Shown here in pieces: positions 8,495 to 16,740 of a DNA stretch of 64,000 nucleotides (its first letter is position 1; each line of letters starts with the position of its first letter). Position numbers and translations under genes: made by a program. A model generated the notes under the pieces. The model was not told where the DNA came from. It saw nothing but the letters and a program-made list of their open reading frames with translations, and searched no databases. Origin of the DNA: Limenecus sp048360435 (GTDB lineage: Bacteria; Cyanobacteriota; Vampirovibrionia; Gastranaerophilales; Gastranaerophilaceae); contig DBGCOP010000002.1 of NCBI GenBank assembly GCA_048360435.1, positions 62,001 to 126,000 on the forward strand, written 5' to 3'.

Positions 8495-9529
8495 ATGAAA
8501 GAAACTTTAGAAAAAATTCACGCTTCAGCACTTGAAGCAATAGAAAAAATTCAATCCACTTCGGATATTGAAGAAGTAAAAAATACATTTTTGAGCAGAA
8601 AAAGCCGGTTGAATGAAATCAAAAAGAATCTGAAAGACCTTTCAAATGACGACAAAAGAATCGTCGGCTCTATGTCAAACCAGATTACAAAAGATATAGA
8701 AGAAAAATTAAATGAAAAATTCCAATTTTTCTATCAAAAAGAATTGAATGAAAAACTCGAAAAAGAAAGAATCGACATAACCCTTCCGGGCTCTTTCACA
8801 CCGCACGGAAAAGTTCACCCTCTGACACAAACCGTGGATGAAATTGTCGAAATTTTTCAGGGAATGGGCTTTTCACTTGTGCATAACGAAAATTCACCCG
8901 AGGTTGAAACCGAATATTTCAACTTTGATATGCTGAACATCCCAAAAGACCACCCTGCAAGAGATATGCAAGATACCTTCTACACAAAAGTTGCGCAAAA
9001 CGTTGTGTTAAGAAGCCAGACATCAGGCGCACAAATTCATGAAATGCTCTCAAGCAAACCGCCCATCAGAGTAATCTCACCGGGACGTGTATACAGATGT
9101 GAATCTGTGAGCGCAAGAAAAAACAACCTTTTCCACCAGATAGAAGGTCTGCTCGTGGATAAAGACATCACTTTTGCCGACCTTAAAGGAGTTATGAACG
9201 AATTTTTGAGACTTTATTTCGGCTCGGCAAGACCGACAAGATTCAGAAACAGCTTCTTCCCCTTCACAGAACCGTCCGCTGAAATTGATGTTCAATGTAT
9301 GATGTGCGAAGGCAAAGGCTGCCGTGTATGTTCAGGCACAGGATGGCTTGAAATTCTGGGCTCAGGTATGGTTGACCCGAATGTGTTAAGAGGCGTGGGA
9401 ATCGACCCTGAGATATATTCAGGTTTTGCATTTGGCATGGGTGTTGAAAGACTCGCTATGCTCAAATGGGGCATCGATGACATCAGACTGTTCTTCAACA
9501 ATGATGCAAGATTTTTGAAACAGTTCTAG
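8495..9529 (+). CDS. pheS: Phenylalanine-tRNA ligase alpha subunit
   Basis: A 344-aa class II aminoacyl-tRNA synthetase subunit. The N-terminal coiled coil (residues 1-85) binds tRNA-Phe. The catalytic core has LRSQTSGAQIHEM, PGRVYRCESVSARKNNLFHQIEGL and the motif-3 region GFAFGMGVERLAMLKWGIDDIR. A CMMCEGKGCRVCSGTGW segment carries the four-cysteine insertion seen in many PheS proteins. The start is ATG 8495, because GAGG lies 6 nt upstream; the in-frame TTG at 8483 falls before it. pheT is not adjacent here. Confidence 0.96.
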   Translation: MKETLEKIHASALEAIEKIQSTSDIEEVKNTFLSRKSRLNEIKKNLKDLSNDDKRIVGSMSNQITKDIEEKLNEKFQFFYQKELNEKLEKERIDITLPGSFTPHGKVHPLTQTVDEIVEIFQGMGFSLVHNENSPEVETEYFNFDMLNIPKDHPARDMQDTFYTKVAQNVVLRSQTSGAQIHEMLSSKPPIRVISPGRVYRCESVSARKNNLFHQIEGLLVDKDITFADLKGVMNEFLRLYFGSARPTRFRNSFFPFTEPSAEIDVQCMMCEGKGCRVCSGTGWLEILGSGMVDPNVLRGVGIDPEIYSGFAFGMGVERLAMLKWGIDDIRLFFNNDARFLKQF

Positions 9530-9693
9530 TCTTTGAAATTATAATTAATAAAATTTTTCAAGAACAAAATTTCATCAACACAGGTTCTTATATCTATCAG
9601 ACATTCTATTATCCCGAATGTAGATTCTCTGATATTGTTCAGATTTGTGTCTATTTTCTGCACCATGGCTCTGTGAATTTCTTGTTCGTCCAT
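9526..9693 (-). CDS. Module A small helical protein (55 aa)
   Basis: A 55-aa protein beginning MDEQEIHRAMVQKIDTNLNN and predicted to be helical. It matches the 55-aa protein at 24436-24603 at 37 of 55 positions without gaps (IIECLI.IRTC.DEILFLKNFI is nearly invariant), so both are real genes under selection. SD GGAG precedes the ATG. Its stop overlaps the pheS stop on the opposite strand. It is divergent from an AbrB-like gene, with palindromic repeats between them. Function unknown; it could be a small regulator, an antitoxin-like partner or a transcription-factor binding peptide. Confidence 0.75.
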   Translation of the reverse strand: MDEQEIHRAMVQKIDTNLNNIRESTFGIIECLIDIRTCVDEILFLKNFINYNFKD

Positions 9694-9708
9694 AATAATC
9701 TCCTTTTT

Positions 9709-9768
9709 GTTACAACGTTGTTATAACATAGTTAATACCAAAAATCAACAATATTTGTAACAATGTTA
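9709..9768. promoter_or_regulatory. Module A operator cluster
   Basis: The 98-bp divergent gap holds overlapping palindromes built from one half-site, TGTTA/TAACA: ACAACGTTGT (9712-9721), TGTTATAACA (9719-9728) and TAACA-A-TGTTA (9758-9768). This fits autoregulation by the adjacent AbrB-like protein. Confidence 0.6.
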
Positions 9769-9791
9769 TTATTGATTCAAAAGGAAAATAT

Positions 9792-9947
9792 ATGAGGAAA
9801 AAATTTACACAAATAGGCAACAGCTGGGGTTTAATTTTTTCAAAAACTATTCTTGAACTGCTCAATGTCAATCCTGTAAAAGATGAAGTCGACATCAAAG
9901 TTGTCGATGACAAATTAATAATCACAAAATACAAAGAAGAGAAATAA
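9792..9947 (+). CDS. Module A AbrB/MazE-like DNA-binding protein (51 aa)
   Basis: A 51-aa protein with the SpoVT-AbrB swapped-hairpin signature: FTQIGNSWGLIFSKTILELLNV followed by an acidic turn and DKLIITK. Proteins of this size are usually MazE-type antitoxins, but no toxin follows; hisF begins at the very next base after the TAA. SD AAGGA lies upstream. It is divergent from the 55-aa gene, with shared palindromes between. It is likely an autoregulator that may also control hisF by co-transcription. Confidence 0.8.
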   Translation: MRKKFTQIGNSWGLIFSKTILELLNVNPVKDEVDIKVVDDKLIITKYKEEK

Positions 9948-10703
9948 ATGCTGGCAAAAAGAATAATACCCTGCCTTGATGTAAAAAACGGCGAAACCGT
10001 AAAAGGCGTAAATTTTGAAAACCTTAAATATGCAGGAGACCCTGTCTCGCTGGCAAAAAAATACAGCACAGAAGGCGCAGACGAGCTTGTCTTCTTAGAT
10101 ATCACCGCCACAAATGAAGGCAGAAAAACCACTCTGAATATGGTTGAACAGGTTGCAAAACAGGTCTTCATTCCCTTCACCGTAGGCGGAGGAATAAAAA
10201 CAATCGAAGACATGCGCTCTATTCTGCTTGCCGGTGCGGACAAAGTCGCCATAAACTCGCAAGCAGTAAAAAATCCTCAATTGATAAAAGATTCCTCCTC
10301 ATACTTCGGCTCGCAGTGTATTGTAGTCGCAGTTGACGGAAGAAGAGCCGATGACGATTTTTATGTATTCATAAACGCAGGACAAAAAAACACAGGCATA
10401 AAGCTTCTCGACTGGGTAAAACAGGTTCAGTCCCTCGGTGCCGGTGAAATCCTTCTCACCTCAATGGACGCTGACGGAACACAAGCCGGTTTTGACCTCG
10501 AAATGACAAAGCTTGTTGTTGAAAACACCTCGATTCCCGTCATTGCCTCGGGCGGAGCAGGTGCAGACTCCCAGCACTTCGTTGATGTTTTTGAAAAAGC
10601 ACATGCAGATGCAGCACTCGCAGCATCAATTTTCCACTTTGGCACGCTTCCTGTTCCAAAATTGAAACAGGAGCTTCGTGAAAAAAATATCTGCGTAAGA
10701 TAA
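9948..10703 (+). CDS. hisF: Imidazole glycerol phosphate synthase, cyclase subunit
   Basis: A 251-aa TIM-barrel enzyme that with HisH makes imidazole glycerol phosphate and AICAR in histidine synthesis. It opens with MLAKRIIPCLDVKNGETVKGVNF, with catalytic Asp in CLDVKNG, and has ELVFLDITAT, FTVGGGIKTIEDM, GADKVAINS, ILLTSMDADGT (second catalytic Asp) and IPVIASGGAG. Length is normal. No other his gene is near. The ATG abuts the stop of the AbrB-like gene, suggesting translational coupling. Confidence 0.97.
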   Translation: MLAKRIIPCLDVKNGETVKGVNFENLKYAGDPVSLAKKYSTEGADELVFLDITATNEGRKTTLNMVEQVAKQVFIPFTVGGGIKTIEDMRSILLAGADKVAINSQAVKNPQLIKDSSSYFGSQCIVVAVDGRRADDDFYVFINAGQKNTGIKLLDWVKQVQSLGAGEILLTSMDADGTQAGFDLEMTKLVVENTSIPVIASGGAGADSQHFVDVFEKAHADAALAASIFHFGTLPVPKLKQELREKNICVR

Positions 10704-10718
10704 ACTCACACAAGCATG

Positions 10719-11747
10719 TTATTTTTCAACAGGTTCGCTTATGTGTTTGCCTACTATCGGCGCAATTTTTTCAATATCGTCTTTTAACGCTTTGAACTGT
10801 TCGGGGTACAATGACTGAGCACCATCACAAAGAGCTGTTTCAGGTGCATAGTGAACTTCAACAATCAAGCCGTCGCACCCTGCGGCAACAGCCGCTCTGG
10901 ACATCGGAGCAACTTTATCACGAAGACCTGTTCCATGGCTCGGGTCAATAATAATCGGAAGGTGGCTCAATTTTTTCACAACCGGAATTGCACTCAAATC
11001 CAAAGTGTTTCTTGTTATTCTTTCAAAAGTTCTTATGCCTCTTTCACAAAGAATAACTTCTCTGTTTCCGCCTGACATAACATATTCAGCAGCCATAAGA
11101 AGCTCTTCGATTGTGTTGGCCATACCTCTTTTAACCATAACCGGTTTGTTAATATAACCCAGTTCACGAAGCAGATTAAAGTTTTGCATATTTCTTGCAC
11201 CAACCTGCAAAATATCAACATATTTTAAGCACATCGGAATCTGTGAAATCTCCATTACTTCCGAAGTTACAGCCATTCCGTATTTATCTGCTACATCTCT
11301 TATAATTTTTAAGCCTTCCTCGCCCATTCCCTGAAAAGCATAGGGTGAAGTTCTCGGTTTAAAAGCACCGCCTCTGAGGATTTTTATACCCATTTCACTG
11401 AGTTTTTTGGCTGTTTCATCCATCTGTTCATAGCTCTCAACCGTACAGGGCCCTGCGATAAGGCCTATATTGTCACCGCCGAATTTTACTCCGTTGACTT
11501 CAACAATAGTATCTTCGGGTTTAAACATTCTGCCTGCAAGTTTATAGCTGGAAGAAATTCTTATAACTTCCTTTACACCTTCCAAAAGTTCAATATCACG
11601 GGGGTCAACAATTTTCCCTCCTACTGCACCTATTACGGTTTGAACCTCTCCTTTTGAAACGTGAGCATCAAAGTTTTTTCTTTTAATGAAACTTACAACG
11701 TTTTGAATTTGTTCGTCTGTGGCAGAGGGATTCATAATGATGAGCAT
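10719..11747 (-). CDS. aroF: 3-deoxy-7-phosphoheptulonate (DAHP) synthase, type I-beta with N-terminal regulatory domain
   Basis: A 342-aa first enzyme of the shikimate pathway, condensing PEP and erythrose 4-phosphate. Residues 1-70 form a ferredoxin-like regulatory domain (MLIIMNPSATDEQIQNVVSF), as in the Thermotoga-type enzyme that is feedback-inhibited by aromatic amino acids. The barrel has LIAGPCTVES, ILRGGAFKPRTSPYAFQGMG, DILQVGARNMQN, KPVMVKRGM and the metal-binding IIDPSHGTG and VEVHYAPE. It is convergent with hisF. Confidence 0.95.
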   Translation of the reverse strand: MLIIMNPSATDEQIQNVVSFIKRKNFDAHVSKGEVQTVIGAVGGKIVDPRDIELLEGVKEVIRISSSYKLAGRMFKPEDTIVEVNGVKFGGDNIGLIAGPCTVESYEQMDETAKKLSEMGIKILRGGAFKPRTSPYAFQGMGEEGLKIIRDVADKYGMAVTSEVMEISQIPMCLKYVDILQVGARNMQNFNLLRELGYINKPVMVKRGMANTIEELLMAAEYVMSGGNREVILCERGIRTFERITRNTLDLSAIPVVKKLSHLPIIIDPSHGTGLRDKVAPMSRAAVAAGCDGLIVEVHYAPETALCDGAQSLYPEQFKALKDDIEKIAPIVGKHISEPVEK

Positions 11748-11918
11748 AATTTATATTCCTTTTTGTTATTAATGTTAAGATATTTTAGCAAATTTATTTT
11801 TTACCTGTTTTTTAATACATGTAAAATTATTATTCCATAATAATATAAATATAGGTACTATAAAAATTATTTTTGTAGTAAATTATTAATTACGTATAAA
11901 TTTTTTAATGGAGACTTT

Positions 11919-11954
11919 ATGCTAAATGTTAAAAGCAAAGACAAAAACACGTAA
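11919..11954 (+). CDS. Possible 11-codon mini-ORF overlapping the decarboxylase start
   Basis: ATG at 11919 encodes MLNVKSKDKNT and stops at 11954, overlapping the decarboxylase ATG (11926) in another frame. The only SD (GGAG, 11910-11913) is 5 nt from this ATG but 12 nt from the decarboxylase ATG, so ribosomes may load here first. This could be a leader peptide or a coincidence. Confidence 0.3.
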   Translation: MLNVKSKDKNT

Positions 11955-13377
11955 ATTCCGCAGAATTTCTGACGATTTAAGAAGCGATGTAAAAGCACCG
12001 CTCGTTGAAGCGCTTGAAAATTTTTACAAAAGCCCTATGATGCAATTTCACATCCCCGGGCACACAGGCGGACGCGCCTCTTTTCAACCTTTCAAAAAAC
12101 TCGTCGGAAACCGTGCTTTGCTTTTGGATACAACAGATGAATTTGACAATTTAGGAACTCTCCACCCTGCAACCGGCCCTATTAAAGAAGCACAAGAGCT
12201 TGCCGCAAAAGCCTTTGATGCTCAAAGAACATTCTTCCTCGTAGGCGGCTCTACAATAGGAAACTTAACTCTGGCAATGTGTCAGTCTAAAAAGGGCAAA
12301 AAAGTAATAGTAAACAGAAACTGCCACCGTTCAATCCTTACAGGAATGATTATCTCGGGCGCAGAGCCTGTTTGGATTCTTCCGGAAAAGCTCAATGAAT
12401 GGTCTTTGTGGGGAGAAATAGAACCAAAAGAAATAGAAAAAGCTCTAAAAGAAAACGATGATGTTTCTATGGTATGGATAACAAACCCTACCTACGAAGG
12501 AGTTGTTTCAGACATCAAAGCAATTGCACAAATCTGTAAAAAATATGACGTGCCTTTGATTGTGGATGAAGCTCACGGATGTTTGTGGAATTTCAACAAA
12601 AATTTGCCTGTTTCTTCAATACATCTGGGCGCAGATGCTGTTGTTCACTCTCTTCACAAAACCGGCGGAAGCATGTCACAAAGCTCTATGCTGCACATCA
12701 CAAAAGGTTCAAAATTCGACCCCGATGAAATTGAAAGAACATTGCAGCTTTTGCAGACAACAAGCCCTTCAATGTTGCTTATGGCAAGCCTTGACGCCGC
12801 ACGAGCCAACCTCGAATCAAAAAGAGGCAAAAGACAGCTCAGCCGTGCAATTCAGTATGCAAAATTTGTAAGAAACAAACTTCACAAAATGGACGGTGTG
12901 AACGTTCTTGAAGCAACCGAAAATTTCAATCAGGATATAACAAAAATTTTTATCAGCATAGACGGGCTTTCCGGTAAACGTCTTGAAAGTATTTTGGAAA
13001 TCGATTTTGACATAGAAGTCGAATCAGCAAGTGATGTCGGTGTTTTGATGTTAATTAACATAGGCAACACAAAACAGGAAATTCAATATCTCGTCAATTC
13101 TATTGAAAAAATAGCAAAGTCGAATTATTCGGACATTTATTATATAGAAAAAAGAAAACACATGCCGATGCTTACACCCCAAATTGTTATGAATCCTCGT
13201 GAGGCATATTACAGCGAAAAAGAAACTATTCCAAAAGAGAAAGCTGTCGGAAGAATTTCCGCCGAAGTTATAGCAGAATGCCCTCCGGGAATTTCAATTC
13301 TTCTTCCGGGAGAGTTAATAACAGAAGAACATTTGCCATATTTAAATGAATATAGTTGTATTGAAGTTATAAAATAA
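11926..13377 (+). CDS. Orn/Lys/Arg decarboxylase (PLP-dependent, fold type I)
   Basis: A 483-aa amino-acid decarboxylase. It has FHIPGHTGGR near residue 41, GGSTIGNLTLA, RNCHRSILTG, the PLP-ring Asp214 in LIVDEAHG and the Schiff-base Lys245 in HSLHKTGGS. The C-terminal domain ends with ISAEVIAECPPGISILLPGE, typical of the short Orn/Lys/Arg decarboxylases (SpeA/Cad-like, as in Bacillus and cyanobacteria). Its product is putrescine, cadaverine or agmatine; the substrate cannot be decided from motifs. It is followed 23 nt later by the DUF2085 gene. Confidence 0.9.
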   Translation: MLKAKTKTRKFRRISDDLRSDVKAPLVEALENFYKSPMMQFHIPGHTGGRASFQPFKKLVGNRALLLDTTDEFDNLGTLHPATGPIKEAQELAAKAFDAQRTFFLVGGSTIGNLTLAMCQSKKGKKVIVNRNCHRSILTGMIISGAEPVWILPEKLNEWSLWGEIEPKEIEKALKENDDVSMVWITNPTYEGVVSDIKAIAQICKKYDVPLIVDEAHGCLWNFNKNLPVSSIHLGADAVVHSLHKTGGSMSQSSMLHITKGSKFDPDEIERTLQLLQTTSPSMLLMASLDAARANLESKRGKRQLSRAIQYAKFVRNKLHKMDGVNVLEATENFNQDITKIFISIDGLSGKRLESILEIDFDIEVESASDVGVLMLINIGNTKQEIQYLVNSIEKIAKSNYSDIYYIEKRKHMPMLTPQIVMNPREAYYSEKETIPKEKAVGRISAEVIAECPPGISILLPGELITEEHLPYLNEYSCIEVIK

Positions 13378-13388
13378 AATATTTTTGG

Positions 13389-13400
13389 TAAAATATTGTT
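13389..13400 (+). promoter_or_regulatory. Possible leaderless promoter for the DUF2085 gene
   Basis: TAAAAT (13389-13394) ends 6 nt before the ATG at 13401 and there is no SD, so the mRNA may start at the ATG. A weak -35 (TTATAA, 13367-13372) lies upstream. Confidence 0.35.
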
Positions 13401-13865
13401 ATGAGTAATATATTAAAGTGGAGTTTCAAAAATGCACTTGTCGGCATGGCATGCTTATTCTGTGTCACAGTGATTGTGTGTGCCTTTCTTGCACCCGTGC
13501 TTGCACATTCAAACTTTGCTCCTGCTGCAAATGTATTGTATGACTTTTTACATAAACTATGTAAAATGCACGGAACTAATATCTTCACTATTTTACATCA
13601 CCCGATTGGAATCTGTGCACGCTGCATAGGAGCATATATCAGTGCAGCAGTAATTTTATATGCTTATCTTCATAAGTTTAAAATGGATAAAATTGTTTTT
13701 ATCATCATCGGAACTCTTGCCTTTGGTGAAATTGCCGCAGAGTATTTCAATCTTTTTGTGACAAATGACTTCATAAGACTCATAGACGGTTTCTTTCTCG
13801 GTGCATTTTTGGGTATGCTGTTTATAAAAATTCTTGATTGGCTTGAAGGCAAAAAAGGCTGGTAG
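13401..13865 (+). CDS. DUF2085 family membrane protein
   Basis: A 154-aa membrane protein with about four hydrophobic segments. The family hallmark HHPIGICARCIGAYISA is present, with a CxxC pair between segments 1 and 2, and a KMHGTN stretch lies just before it. DUF2085 proteins are small integral membrane proteins of unknown role; the conserved Cys and His suggest metal binding or redox activity. It is the last gene before a 343-bp intergenic region. Confidence 0.85.
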   Translation: MSNILKWSFKNALVGMACLFCVTVIVCAFLAPVLAHSNFAPAANVLYDFLHKLCKMHGTNIFTILHHPIGICARCIGAYISAAVILYAYLHKFKMDKIVFIIIGTLAFGEIAAEYFNLFVTNDFIRLIDGFFLGAFLGMLFIKILDWLEGKKGW

Positions 13866-14208
13866 CAATCTTTTATCTGAATAGAACTTTTGTATTACTA
13901 TAAATATTTTTAATTACAATTTTATTAATATTTTGTAACAAAAATTCATGTTAATTTTAATATAACAACCTTATTTTTTAAAAAACAATTTACACATTTC
14001 GGTGTAATTAAACTTTAGAAGTATTCACAGAGTCAAAAAAAATGTTATAATAGAAAAACAGAGAAGAATAAGTGTTCTCTTTACCCTTTATAAAGATATG
14101 TAAAGATATTGTTTACAAAAAGTTTAAAAAAGTCAATTATTCATCAAAACATTTTTTTAATAAGTATGTAGGAAAAGTGTTGAATGAATGTCGGAGGAAA
14201 GACAAGAC
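13866..14208 (+). promoter_or_regulatory. Intergenic region with the HEAT-repeat gene promoter
   Basis: A 343-bp AT-rich gap with no coding potential seen. It holds a small hairpin (TTACAC 13990-13995 / GTGTAA 14002-14007) and a promoter: TTCACA (14024-14029), a 16-bp spacer and TATAAT (14046-14051). The predicted start near 14058 leaves a leader of about 150 nt. SD GGAGG is at 14193-14197. Confidence 0.6.
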
Positions 14209-15063
14209 ATGACAATTAGTGTGAACTCAAGAAAAAAACAAGCAAAAAAATCGTTTGATGAATTGCTGAACGATTTGCGTACAAGCAATTCTGAGAAAGT
14301 CAGATACAATGCGGCTCGTATTCTTGGTGAAATCGGTGATTCCCAGGCTGTTGAACCGCTTATTGATGTTTTGAAAAACGACAAAAACGGTTCTGTTCGT
14401 TTATATGCTGCCAGAGCATTGGGCGAATTGGGTGATGTTGCTGCAACTATCCCTCTTATTGAATCTTTGAGAGAAGACAGAAACGTTGATGTTAGAGTTC
14501 GTGCAGCCCGTGCATTAGGACGTTTGGGCGGCAAAGAAGTTGTTGAACCTTTAGTAGAAGCTCTCAACGACGAAAACCCACAAGTTTGTATCACTGCTAC
14601 CGATGCTTTAATTGAAATCGGTGATGTTGCTACTGATGCTTTGATGGAATCTTTAGACCATGAAAAAGTTAACGTAAGATGCGATGCAACAAGAGCATTA
14701 GGCGAAATCGGCAACCCTAAAGCAGTTGATAAAATTATCACTATGCTGAACGATGAATGGGTAAATGTTAGAATTTACGCTGTTACTTCTTTAGGAAAAT
14801 TGAGTGATAAAAAAGCTGTTCCTGCATTAATCGAAGTTATGCAGAACAAAAAAGAAAATGATTTAGTCAGAGCCGGTGCTGCTGCTGCTTTGGGCGTACT
14901 CAGAGACCAAAGAGCATTGATGCCGTTGAGAGAACTTATCATGGCTGCTGACGAACTGGGTGAACTTGAAGATACAGCTTTGAAATCATTCAAAAAAATT
15001 ATGGCAGCTAACTGGCAAGCTATTCCCGGAGCAGCTCCACAAAAGAAAACAGCCGGTGTATAA
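14209..15063 (+). CDS. HEAT-repeat protein (PBS-lyase-type repeats)
   Basis: A 284-aa soluble solenoid made of about seven tandem repeats of roughly 31 residues with the pattern VRYNAARILGEIGD..AVEPLIDVLKN, starting near residue 30. The N-terminus is basic (MTISVNSRKKQAKKSF). Such repeats mediate protein binding; cyanobacteria use relatives as phycobilin lyases, but no phycobilin genes are here, so a scaffold or regulator is more likely. ATG 14209 is preferred because GGAGG lies 11 nt upstream; an in-frame ATG at 14188 is possible. It lies upstream of the flagellar operon, separated by a terminator. Confidence 0.85.
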   Translation: MTISVNSRKKQAKKSFDELLNDLRTSNSEKVRYNAARILGEIGDSQAVEPLIDVLKNDKNGSVRLYAARALGELGDVAATIPLIESLREDRNVDVRVRAARALGRLGGKEVVEPLVEALNDENPQVCITATDALIEIGDVATDALMESLDHEKVNVRCDATRALGEIGNPKAVDKIITMLNDEWVNVRIYAVTSLGKLSDKKAVPALIEVMQNKKENDLVRAGAAAALGVLRDQRALMPLRELIMAADELGELEDTALKSFKKIMAANWQAIPGAAPQKKTAGV

Positions 15064-15092
15064 TCGGTAACATTAACCTAAAATTTTAAAAG

Positions 15093-15122
15093 CAGCTTCT
15101 TTAAAAAAGGAGCTGTTTTTTT
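15093..15122 (+). terminator. Terminator after the HEAT-repeat gene
   Basis: CAGCTTCTTT (15093-15102), a 3-nt loop and AAAGGAGCTG (15106-15115) with one G-T pair, followed by seven T. Confidence 0.9.
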
Positions 15123-15138
15123 GTGCCAAATTTCATAT

Positions 15139-15247
15139 TGACCATGTGGTTAATATACATGCAAAAAAATTCAACCATAGGGTTGATGAGAAAATACTTC
15201 ATATAGAGTAATTTATACATGAGGCATAATAAATTTATTTAGCCTCA
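15139..15247 (+). promoter_or_regulatory. Upstream region of the flagellar operon: paired palindromes and a hairpin
   Basis: Two similar palindromes lie with centres 33 bp apart: ACC-ATGT-GGT (15141-15150, flanked TTG/TAA) and TCAACC-ATAG-GGTTGA (15171-15186). Further down, TGAGGC (15220-15225) pairs with GCCTCA (15242-15247) just before the first gene. They may be operator sites for a flagellar regulator plus a leader hairpin. No sigma28 or sigma54 consensus was convincing. Confidence 0.45.
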
Positions 15248-15281
15248 AATGGTAAGAAAACTTGGGTAGGAAAAAAGAATA

Positions 15282-15899
15282 GTGGAACTCAGTGGATTAG
15301 ATATTACTCTAAGACGTATGCAGGCTATTGAAAGCACATTCAATAGTTTAGCAAACTTTGGCATTGATTCTGCCAGACCCAATCAGGATTTTCAAAAAAT
15401 TCTTGATGCAAACATGTCACCTGAAAAAACAAACACTACACCTTTTGCAAACAAAATTTTCTCAAGCGAACTTGCTTCCTCAAATAATATAAACAATACA
15501 AATGCCGACATTGATGCACTAATCGAACAATATTCAGCAAAAAACGGATTGGACAGCGCATTTGTAAAAGCCGTAATTAAACAGGAATCAGGTTTCCAAC
15601 CTAAAGTGACATCAAGCTGCGGAGCTATGGGACTTATGCAGCTCATGCCTGCAACAGCAAATTCTTTAGGTGTAAAAGATGCATATGACCCGGAACAAAA
15701 TATTGCCGGAGGAACAAAATATCTCAAAGGTCTGCTTGACAGATTCGGCGGAGACAAATCTCTGGCACTTGCCGCATACAATGCAGGTCCTAATGCAGTA
15801 GCAAAATACAATGGAATTCCTCCCTACAAAGAAACCCAAAACTATGTAAAAAATATTATGAGTATGTATCAGCAATATAACAGGGGAGGTCAATCATGA
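15282..15899 (+). CDS. Lytic transglycosylase (SLT domain), flagellar-operon associated
   Basis: A 205-aa protein with an N-terminal region of about 80 residues lacking a clear signal peptide, then a Slt-type domain. Catalytic Glu lies in AVIKQESGFQP, followed by GAMGLMQLMPATA, NIAGGTKYLKGLL and LALAAYNAGPNAV. It cuts peptidoglycan glycan strands, here probably to let the flagellar rod through the wall. In E. coli this activity is fused to FlgJ; in this operon flgJ is a separate, rod-domain-only gene. GTG start with AGGA about 10 nt upstream. It overlaps flgF by 4 bp. Confidence 0.9.
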   Translation: MELSGLDITLRRMQAIESTFNSLANFGIDSARPNQDFQKILDANMSPEKTNTTPFANKIFSSELASSNNINNTNADIDALIEQYSAKNGLDSAFVKAVIKQESGFQPKVTSSCGAMGLMQLMPATANSLGVKDAYDPEQNIAGGTKYLKGLLDRFGGDKSLALAAYNAGPNAVAKYNGIPPYKETQNYVKNIMSMYQQYNRGGQS

Positions 15900-16711
15900 T
15901 TTCCAGAGGTATAGATATAGCAGCAAAAGGCATGATGAGCCTCATAGATTTTCAAGACTCAACAGCCAACAACCTTGCTAACGTAAACACAAACGGATAT
16001 AAAAAAGAGGGACTTTCTTTCAGAAATGTATACAATGCTCTGGTAGAAGAACCAACAGAAAGAAATAATCCAAAAATTCAAGACGGAAGACTTGTTGGAG
16101 AAATAAGCATGGGCTCTGAAACTCACAAACTTGTCCATGAATTTTCTCAAGGGACTCTTTCCAGAACCGGAGGCCCTTTGGATTTGGGCATTGAAGGTGA
16201 TGGATTTTTCAAACTAAGAGCACCTGATGGAACAATAACTTACACAAGAAACGGTGCTTTCTGCATAAACTCTCAAAACATGCTTACTGATATGCAGGGT
16301 AATCAGGTATTAGACAGAGAGAACAGACCTATTCGTTTGAACCTGACTGAGCTTAATATCAACTCACCTGATGATCTGAGTGTAAATGAAGAAGGAACAA
16401 TCATTGCAAACAGAAAAGAAAACTCTCAGGCATTACAGACAATAGGTGTTTGGGACTTTGCAAACAAAGAAGATATGAGAGCAGCAGGAACCTCTCAATA
16501 TGTACCCAAAGATATTACAACAAACCCGGAACTCAGAGCACAAAAATTTTCAATTCAACAGGGTGCAATCGAGCTTTCAAACGCAAATGTAATTAATGAA
16601 ATGATTAATACAATCAAGGTATCCAGAAACTATGAAACTCTCAGCAGCTTCGTTAAAGAAAAATCATCACAGTTGTCAACAGCAATTCAACTTGGCAGAC
16701 TAAACGCATAA
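15896..16711 (+). CDS. flgF: Flagellar basal-body rod protein FlgF-like
   Basis: A 271-aa member of the flagellar rod/hook family, with the N-terminal NLANVNTNGYKKEGLSF motif, central GDGFFKLRAPDGTITYTRNGAF and the C-terminal ELSNANVINEMINTIKVSRNYE helix. Being directly upstream of flgG suggests the proximal rod protein FlgF. It overlaps the transglycosylase stop by 4 bp (ATGA), implying coupled translation. Confidence 0.88.
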   Translation: MISRGIDIAAKGMMSLIDFQDSTANNLANVNTNGYKKEGLSFRNVYNALVEEPTERNNPKIQDGRLVGEISMGSETHKLVHEFSQGTLSRTGGPLDLGIEGDGFFKLRAPDGTITYTRNGAFCINSQNMLTDMQGNQVLDRENRPIRLNLTELNINSPDDLSVNEEGTIIANRKENSQALQTIGVWDFANKEDMRAAGTSQYVPKDITTNPELRAQKFSIQQGAIELSNANVINEMINTIKVSRNYETLSSFVKEKSSQLSTAIQLGRLNA

Positions 16712-16740
16712 AAAATTAAAGACCCGGAGGAGAAAATAAA

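Noticed and set aside
9948..10703. hisF as a toxin partner of the AbrB-like gene
   Set aside because: All HisF active-site motifs are present; adjacency reflects co-transcription, not a toxin-antitoxin pair.
14230..15060. HEAT-repeat gene as a phycobilin lyase
   Set aside because: The repeats match in pattern only; there are no phycobiliprotein or photosynthesis genes in the window.
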